Assembly: GCA_029549845.1 (NCBI GenBank)
Contig: JAKPIL010000161.1
Location: forward strand, 1 to 8,258
Origin: a bacterium
Lineage (GTDB): Bacteria > Patescibacteriota > Saccharimonadia > Saccharimonadales > UBA4665
DNA length: 8,258 bases
Reading direction: 5' to 3'
Each line of letters begins with the position of its first letter. Positions within the stretch are counted from its first letter, which is position 1. The notes beneath the pieces are model-generated. The model made no database searches, was not told where the DNA came from, and worked only from the letters and a program-made list of their open reading frames with translations. This document shows positions 4,563 to 8,258 of this stretch, piece by piece. The position numbers were made by a program, and so were the translations under genes.

Positions 4563-4943
4563 ATGGCAAAATATGTCGATGGATTTGTACTGGTCGTACC
4601 AAAAGGCAAAGAGGCGGAATACCAGAAAATGGCAGAGGAAGGGCGAGATGCATGGATGAGGCACGGCGCGTTACAGTACTTCGAGTGCCGAGGCGATGAC
4701 CTAAAGCCGCAGGAAATGGGTGACGAAAAATCACGAGCTTTTACAGAAATGGCCGGCACGAGTGACGATGAAAATGTATGGTTTTCTTTCATTGTCTTTG
4801 AGTCCAAAGAGCACCGAGACGAAGTCAACAAAAAAGTCATGGAAGAGATGGGTGCGGCATATAGTGAGCAAAGTGACTTTGTCATGCCCATAGATATGAA
4901 GAAGATGGCCTACGGCGGCTTTGCTGTAGCGGTCGAAGGCTGA
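4563..4943 (+). CDS. DUF1428 family protein (YbaA-like)
   Basis: A 126-residue protein close to the length of E. coli YbaA. Family landmarks are KYVDGFVLVVPKGKEAEYQKMA (3-24) at the start, RHGALQYFECRGDD (33-46), VWFSFIVFESKEHRDEVNKKVM (72-93), and SDFVMPIDMKKMAYGGFAVAVE (104-125) at the end, where YGGF is nearly invariant. The family adopts a dimeric alpha/beta-barrel (ferredoxin-like) fold; the biochemical role is not established. AAGGGTGA at 4549-4556 supports the ATG. The oxidoreductase gene starts shortly downstream and may be partly cotranscribed, although it has its own promoter candidate inside the 40-nt gap. The tail is the intact counterpart of the remnant at 1974-2018. Confidence 0.9.
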   Translation: MAKYVDGFVLVVPKGKEAEYQKMAEEGRDAWMRHGALQYFECRGDDLKPQEMGDEKSRAFTEMAGTSDDENVWFSFIVFESKEHRDEVNKKVMEEMGAAYSEQSDFVMPIDMKKMAYGGFAVAVEG

Positions 4944-4968
4944 GTTAATGACCCGCCGGCAGGATTGC

Positions 4969-4977
4969 TGGTATGCT
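4969..4977 (+). promoter_or_regulatory. Extended -10 placing the oxidoreductase start as leaderless
   Basis: TGG-TATGCT at 4969-4977 ends 6 nt before the ATG at 4984, so transcription would begin at or next to that ATG. The same geometry occurs before the next three genes. There is no ribosome binding site before 4984. Confidence 0.5.
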
Positions 4978-4983
4978 TACTGT

Positions 4984-6003
4984 ATGAGTAAAATCCCAAG
5001 CACAATGCGAGCAGCGTATATTAACAAGTACGGTGACAATACCGTTGTTCAAGTCGGTGAATTGCCCGTCCCTACGATCGGTGACAATGATGTGCTAGTT
5101 CAGGTGAAGGCTGCGGGTGTCAATCCGTTAGATATACGTATTCGTGATGGCAAACTAAAGCAGGTGCTCCCCTACAAATTCCCCCTGATGCTAGGGAACG
5201 ATTTTGCGGGCGTTGTTGTTGCCGTCGGATCACGCGTGAAAAGCGTAAGAGTTGGTGACGAAGTATATGCACGTACCGACACGATGCGAATCGGCAGTTT
5301 TGCCGATTACATCGCGATTCATCAAGACAGTGTTTCGCAGAAGCCCCATAACCTCTCCATGAACGAAGCCGCCTCATTGCCCCTTGTTGCGCTCACTGCC
5401 TGGCAAATATTGGTGGAGAAGGCACATGTGCAAAAAGGGCAAAAAGTTCTAATTCACGGAGGCGCTGGCGGCGTTGGTTCAATCGCCATACAGCTTGCCG
5501 AGTATCTAGGTACCTTTGTCGCAACAACTGCGAGTGCGGCCGACTCTGACACTGTGAAGAAATACGGTGCCGACCAGGTGATTGACTACCGAACCGAAGA
5601 TTTCAGCACTATTCTCAGCGACTATGATGTAGTACTCGACACGAGAGGCGGCGAGACGCTTCAAAAATCTCTCACGGTTCTAAAGCCTGGCGGCCAGGTG
5701 ATATCAGTAAACGGCACACCAGATGCAGACATGGCAGACGAAATGCAGCTTGGCGCACTACTGAAACTCGTGTTTACAGCCATGAGCTTTAGAACGAATC
5801 AAAAAGCCAAGAAACTCGGGGTGAAATACTCGTTCTTCTTCATGAAACCGAGCGGCGCACAGCTCGCAAAGCTTACCAAGCTGTTCGAGAGCCAAAAACT
5901 GAGACCGGTGGTAGATAAAGTCTATCCACTTGAATCAGTCAAAGATGCTCTTGCCTACTCAGAATCCGGCAAAGCCAAAGGCAAAATTGTCATTCGTATG
6001 TAA
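4984..6003 (+). CDS. NAD(P)-dependent quinone oxidoreductase-like MDR protein
   Basis: A 339-residue zinc-independent medium-chain dehydrogenase/reductase of the quinone oxidoreductase (QOR-like) type, expected to reduce quinones or reactive carbonyls with NAD(P)H in the cytosol. Numbered from this start, the GroES-like half runs to about residue 115 and contains VQVKAAGVNPLDIRIRDG (39-56) and LGNDFAGVVVAVG (70-82). The Rossmann half carries the nucleotide loop GGAGGVGSIAIQLAEYLG (159-176), and YGADQVIDYRTEDF (194-207) is also typical. Catalytic-zinc Cys/His residues are missing, as in QORs. The ATG at 4984 was chosen because an extended -10 ends 6 nt before it. An ATG at 4948, four bases after the DUF1428 stop and preceded by GAAGG at 4935-4939, would add 12 residues by translational coupling. 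Family similarity begins only at about MRAAYINKYG. Confidence 0.88.
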   Translation: MSKIPSTMRAAYINKYGDNTVVQVGELPVPTIGDNDVLVQVKAAGVNPLDIRIRDGKLKQVLPYKFPLMLGNDFAGVVVAVGSRVKSVRVGDEVYARTDTMRIGSFADYIAIHQDSVSQKPHNLSMNEAASLPLVALTAWQILVEKAHVQKGQKVLIHGGAGGVGSIAIQLAEYLGTFVATTASAADSDTVKKYGADQVIDYRTEDFSTILSDYDVVLDTRGGETLQKSLTVLKPGGQVISVNGTPDADMADEMQLGALLKLVFTAMSFRTNQKAKKLGVKYSFFFMKPSGAQLAKLTKLFESQKLRPVVDKVYPLESVKDALAYSESGKAKGKIVIRM

Positions 6004-6159
6004 TATGGAAAGCCTTCGTACATAACGTGTCCTAATAGATTATGCATCCTGAGCCTATTTAAGTGTATCTCTTGGTGACTTGAAGTGCATTAGGCATCTG
6101 TTTTTGCTTGGCGAGCAACATGAACGAAATAAAGAATCGCGCTCGCACATTTCACCTGA

Positions 6160-6171
6160 TATAGTTAGCAC
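6160..6171 (+). promoter_or_regulatory. Extended -10 of the leaderless M15 peptidase gene
   Basis: TGA-TATAGT (6157-6165) ends 6 nt before the ATG at 6172; no Shine-Dalgarno sequence and no -35 box are present. The rest of the 168-nt gap 6004-6159 shows no ORF of note beyond a 14-codon frame at 6120-6164 that overlaps this promoter, and no strong hairpin with a T-run. Confidence 0.55.
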
Positions 6172-6876
6172 ATGCAAGATAAGCAGATATGGGATTTTAC
6201 AAGCGAAGAAGAGAAGCTCATTACATCACTAGTCGTGAAAGGCAGAGCCGAACAAGCGGAAAATGAAAAGTTCGCAATCATCGATTTTACTAGTTTTTAT
6301 GAGCTTTTTACAGACGAAGAAGTTGCCATTATGAAAAAATGGCTCGCAATCAACCCGAAAGACATAGACTATAAACTTCCCTTCCTCGGTGCAAAAGATA
6401 GCCCAAGTGATATTGTCGCCATAGCTGGACAAACATATGAGGTTGACAGTCGGCCACAGACAATTCCGTGCCAATATCTGCCGAAAAACGCCTACGAAGC
6501 CTACCTGCAGTTAAACTCAGCAATGCGAGAAGATATAGACAAGGATCTGTTGGTTCTTTTTGGCCATCGTTCGCCGGCAAGGCAAGTATTTATATTTTTC
6601 GACATACTAGAGCGAATCTACGCGTTTGATTTCAACAAAACCATACAGCGGGTTTGTTTCCCTGACTACAGCGAGCATGTTTGCACCCAACGACAAGCTA
6701 TAGATTTTAAAACAAGGGACGAGCTTGCAAGTGATGTGTTTGCTACGACAGCCGAGTACACTTGGCTTCAACGACATGCTCAGCAATTTGGCTTTTATGA
6801 ATCGTACCCGAAAAATAACGGGCTAGGCATGATGTATGAGCCTTGGCACTGGCACTATGAGCCGCTCACGCCGTAA
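6172..6876 (+). CDS. M15 family D,D-peptidase (VanY-like)
   Basis: A 234-residue zinc peptidase of family M15B, the group that trims D-Ala from peptidoglycan stems or cuts cross-links. Zinc ligands and catalytic residues are visible: His169 and Asp178 in YSEHVCTQRQAIDF (166-179), and Glu223 with His226 in YEPWHWHY (222-229). FGHRSPARQ (130-138) corresponds to the substrate-binding GYRS-Q segment. The first 90 residues precede the core and are not recognised. There is no signal peptide or membrane anchor at the N-terminus (MQDKQIWDFTSEEEK), odd for an enzyme acting on the wall; it may act on cytosolic muropeptides or dipeptides, or be exported otherwise. The ATG sits at the predicted transcript start, implying a leaderless mRNA. 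Confidence 0.87.
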   Translation: MQDKQIWDFTSEEEKLITSLVVKGRAEQAENEKFAIIDFTSFYELFTDEEVAIMKKWLAINPKDIDYKLPFLGAKDSPSDIVAIAGQTYEVDSRPQTIPCQYLPKNAYEAYLQLNSAMREDIDKDLLVLFGHRSPARQVFIFFDILERIYAFDFNKTIQRVCFPDYSEHVCTQRQAIDFKTRDELASDVFATTAEYTWLQRHAQQFGFYESYPKNNGLGMMYEPWHWHYEPLTP

Positions 6877-6945
6877 GAACCCCGACGCCCCGTTCTTGCA
6901 GGATCGCCTTATGTTCGTTGCTACATATCTCGAAAAGAAGCTTTT

Positions 6946-6960
6946 TGCTATGATGATAGT
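6946..6960 (+). promoter_or_regulatory. Extended -10 of the leaderless YdeI-family gene
   Basis: TGC-TATGAT at 6946-6954 ends 6 nt before the GTG at 6961. No Shine-Dalgarno sequence or -35 box is seen in the 84-nt gap after the peptidase gene. Confidence 0.55.
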
Positions 6961-7533
6961 GTGAAGCCAGATTACAACATCATCGCGTTTAAGGATTCGG
7001 CTGAGTGGCGGCACTGGCTGGATGAAAATCATGCCAGCGTAGATGGCGTGTGGCTGCAACTGTATAAAAAAGGGTCCGGCTTCCCTACCGTGACCTATGC
7101 GGAAGCACTTGATGAAGCGCTGTGTTACGGCTGGATAGATGGGCAAAAGAAAAGTTACGATGAAGATTCCTTTTTGCAGAAATTCACACCCCGACGCGCC
7201 AAGAGCATGTGGTCAAAACGCAACATCGAACACGTAGCGCGACTTACCGAGCAAGGTTGTATGACCACAGCTGGCATACGGGAAGTTGAACGAGCAAAAG
7301 AGGATGGTCGATGGGCTGCAGCATACGATGCACCGAGTGAAATGGTCGTTCCCCCTGATTTTTTTGCCGAGCTAAAGAAACACCCCGTTGCAGAGAAATT
7401 CTTTGCGACACTCAATAAAACAAACACCTACGCCATCGCCTGGCGACTGCAAACCGCAAAGACCGAAGAAACGCGCAGACGGCGCCAAGACAAGCTCATC
7501 GCCATGCTTGGCGCAGAGCAAAAGCTACATTAG
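6961..7533 (+). CDS. YdeI/OmpD-associated (OmdA) family protein
   Basis: A 190-residue protein of the YdeI/OmdA family. It shows the central YAEALDEALCYGWIDGQKKSYDEDSF (46-71, key CYGWIDG), then FTPRRAKSMWSKRNIEHV (75-92), and the C-terminal OmdA segment FFATLNKTNTYAIAWRLQTAKTEETRRRR (147-175). Family members are described as bacteriocin-protection or peptide-resistance factors, largely from work on Salmonella and E. coli homologues; the mechanism is unclear and this function may not carry over. The protein looks cytosolic, with no signal or membrane segment. The GTG start at 6961 fits both the family N-terminus and an extended -10 ending 6 nt upstream, which makes the mRNA leaderless. It follows the M15 peptidase gene, so a loose wall or antimicrobial-peptide theme is possible. 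Confidence 0.9.
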   Translation: MKPDYNIIAFKDSAEWRHWLDENHASVDGVWLQLYKKGSGFPTVTYAEALDEALCYGWIDGQKKSYDEDSFLQKFTPRRAKSMWSKRNIEHVARLTEQGCMTTAGIREVERAKEDGRWAAAYDAPSEMVVPPDFFAELKKHPVAEKFFATLNKTNTYAIAWRLQTAKTEETRRRRQDKLIAMLGAEQKLH

Positions 7534-7625
7534 ACAGATGCGTGCGGTGTGGTCATGCTGTGTTTTTGGTTTACTCGCCCGTAAGGCAGCACTCGCCTGT
7601 AGTTTCAGGGTGCCTATGTTGGCTG

Positions 7626-7641
7626 TGCTATACTTGCGGCC
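7626..7641 (+). promoter_or_regulatory. Extended -10 of the leaderless glycosylase gene
   Basis: GTGC-TATACT (TGC at 7626-7628, -10 at 7629-7634) ends 7 nt before the ATG at 7642. No ribosome binding site precedes the ATG, and no LexA- or Ada-like operator was recognised. The 108-nt gap after the YdeI-family gene contains no clear terminator. Confidence 0.55.
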
Positions 7642-8247
7642 ATGACGAGGAAACTAAATAAGGCAGACTTAGAGCTGATTAACCGCGACCCGGTGCTTGG
7701 TGCTGTCGTGAAGGAGTACGGGCCGCTCGAGGCGGTTGTGGCGGGCGAGTATTTCTATAGCCTGGCCGAGTCCATCGTGAGCCAGCAACTATCGGTCAAG
7801 GCGAGTGATACGATATTTGAGCGGCTTCAGGCAGCAACCGCACTTGATCCTGTACGTGTGCTCAGCCTCATTGACGAGCAGTGCAAGCAGATTGGCCTGT
7901 CAGGGCAAAAGCAACGCTACCTCCGTGACCTGGCGCGGCATTTCGTCGATAATCCGGCGGTATTTGCGCACCTCGATACGCTGGACGATGAAGCGGTCAT
8001 CGCCGAACTGACCGGAGTGGTCGGCATTGGTCGGTGGACGGCGCAAATGTTCCTCATATTCACCCTGGCGCGGCCAGATGTGTTTGCGCCTGATGATCTA
8101 GGGCTTCAAAACGCCATCATGCGGCTGTATGACTTGCCAGAAAAACCAACACCCAAACAAGCCGCGGCTTTCGCCGAGCGGTGGACGCCGTACCGCAGTA
8201 CCGCCTGCCGCTACTTATGGAAATCACTCGACAACACACCGCTCTAG
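7642..8247 (+). CDS. AlkA-like DNA-3-methyladenine glycosylase (HhH-GPD)
   Basis: A 201-residue HhH-GPD base-excision enzyme that removes alkylated purines from DNA. Landmarks are AESIVSQQLSVKASDTIFERL (42-62) in the first helical part, the helix-hairpin-helix LTGVVGIGRWTAQMF (123-137) that binds the DNA backbone, and the catalytic aspartate in VFAPDDLGLQNAIMRLY (147-163), most likely Asp152. The tail AERWTPYRSTACRYLWKSL (178-196) is typical of AlkA-type enzymes. There are no C-terminal Cys residues of an iron-sulfur cluster, so it is not an EndoIII/MutY type. It lacks the N-terminal domain of E. coli AlkA and resembles the short glycosylases of many other bacteria. The ATG coincides with the predicted transcript start. 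The gene ends 11 bases before the window edge. Confidence 0.92.
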   Translation: MTRKLNKADLELINRDPVLGAVVKEYGPLEAVVAGEYFYSLAESIVSQQLSVKASDTIFERLQAATALDPVRVLSLIDEQCKQIGLSGQKQRYLRDLARHFVDNPAVFAHLDTLDDEAVIAELTGVVGIGRWTAQMFLIFTLARPDVFAPDDLGLQNAIMRLYDLPEKPTPKQAAAFAERWTPYRSTACRYLWKSLDNTPL

Positions 8248-8258
8248 CGAAGTGAGCC

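Noticed and set aside
4454..4891. 145-residue minus-strand frame opposite the DUF1428 gene
   Set aside because: It has no recognisable domain, no ribosome binding site that I can see, and lies opposite a clear family member; it is a shadow frame.
6120..6164. 14-codon frame MNEIKNRARTFHLI before the M15 peptidase gene
   Set aside because: Too short, no ribosome binding site, and it overlaps the -10 box of the next gene.
6875..6897. AAGAAC / GTTCTT inverted repeat at the end of the M15 gene
   Set aside because: Only 6 bp with an 11-nt loop and no T-run; too weak to call a terminator.
7388..7645. 85-residue plus-strand frame spanning the end of the YdeI-family gene and the following gap
   Set aside because: Another frame of a real gene; no domain and no start signal.

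Overview
The window looks like an accessory stretch of a small-genome bacterium, most likely a member of Candidatus Saccharibacteria (TM7) or a relative within the Patescibacteria. This is an inference. It rests on the small DUF5679-like zinc-ribbon proteins, the dense mix of short single-domain enzymes, and the frequent extended -10 promoters (TGN-TATNNT) with poor -35 boxes. UGA is used as a normal stop in several genes, so this is not a UGA=Gly lineage such as Gracilibacteria. No rRNA, tRNA, CRISPR array, transposase or phage gene was seen.

Left part (1-2020). The last 19 codons of a DUF5679-like gene enter from the left edge, followed by a perfect 18-bp stem terminator. Next come a crotonase-family enoyl-CoA hydratase/isomerase gene (+) and a TetR regulator gene (-). 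The two are convergent and their stop codons overlap in one TTAA. Their promoters carry the same inverted repeat, GTATTAT-N4-ATAATAY, which suggests that the TetR protein controls both itself and the enzyme. Beyond the TetR promoter lies a 3'-terminal scrap of a DUF1428 (YbaA-like) gene that is no longer attached to an ORF.

Middle (2021-4137). A two-gene minus-strand operon encodes a four-helix membrane protein and a winged-helix regulator, driven by a TTGACA-N17-TACTAT promoter whose spacer holds a perfect inverted repeat. Two unrelated small VOC-fold proteins follow on the plus strand, one glyoxalase-like and one PhnB-like.

Right part (4138-8258). A complete DUF5679-like gene and a complete DUF1428 gene stand next to each other; they are the intact counterparts of the two fragments on the left. 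Then come an NAD(P)H:quinone oxidoreductase-like MDR protein, an M15 (VanY-like) D,D-peptidase, a YdeI/OmdA-family protein and an AlkA-like DNA glycosylase. These last four genes lack clear Shine-Dalgarno sequences at the preferred starts. Each has an extended -10 element ending 6-7 nt before its start codon, so they are probably translated from leaderless mRNAs, unlike the genes to the left, most of which have good ribosome binding sites.

There is no single pathway. The set reads as a stress, detoxification and repair collection (oxidoreductase, VOC proteins, DNA glycosylase, YdeI) plus a self-regulated enoyl-CoA hydratase cassette that may have been inserted between the halves of an older DUF5679-DUF1428 pair.
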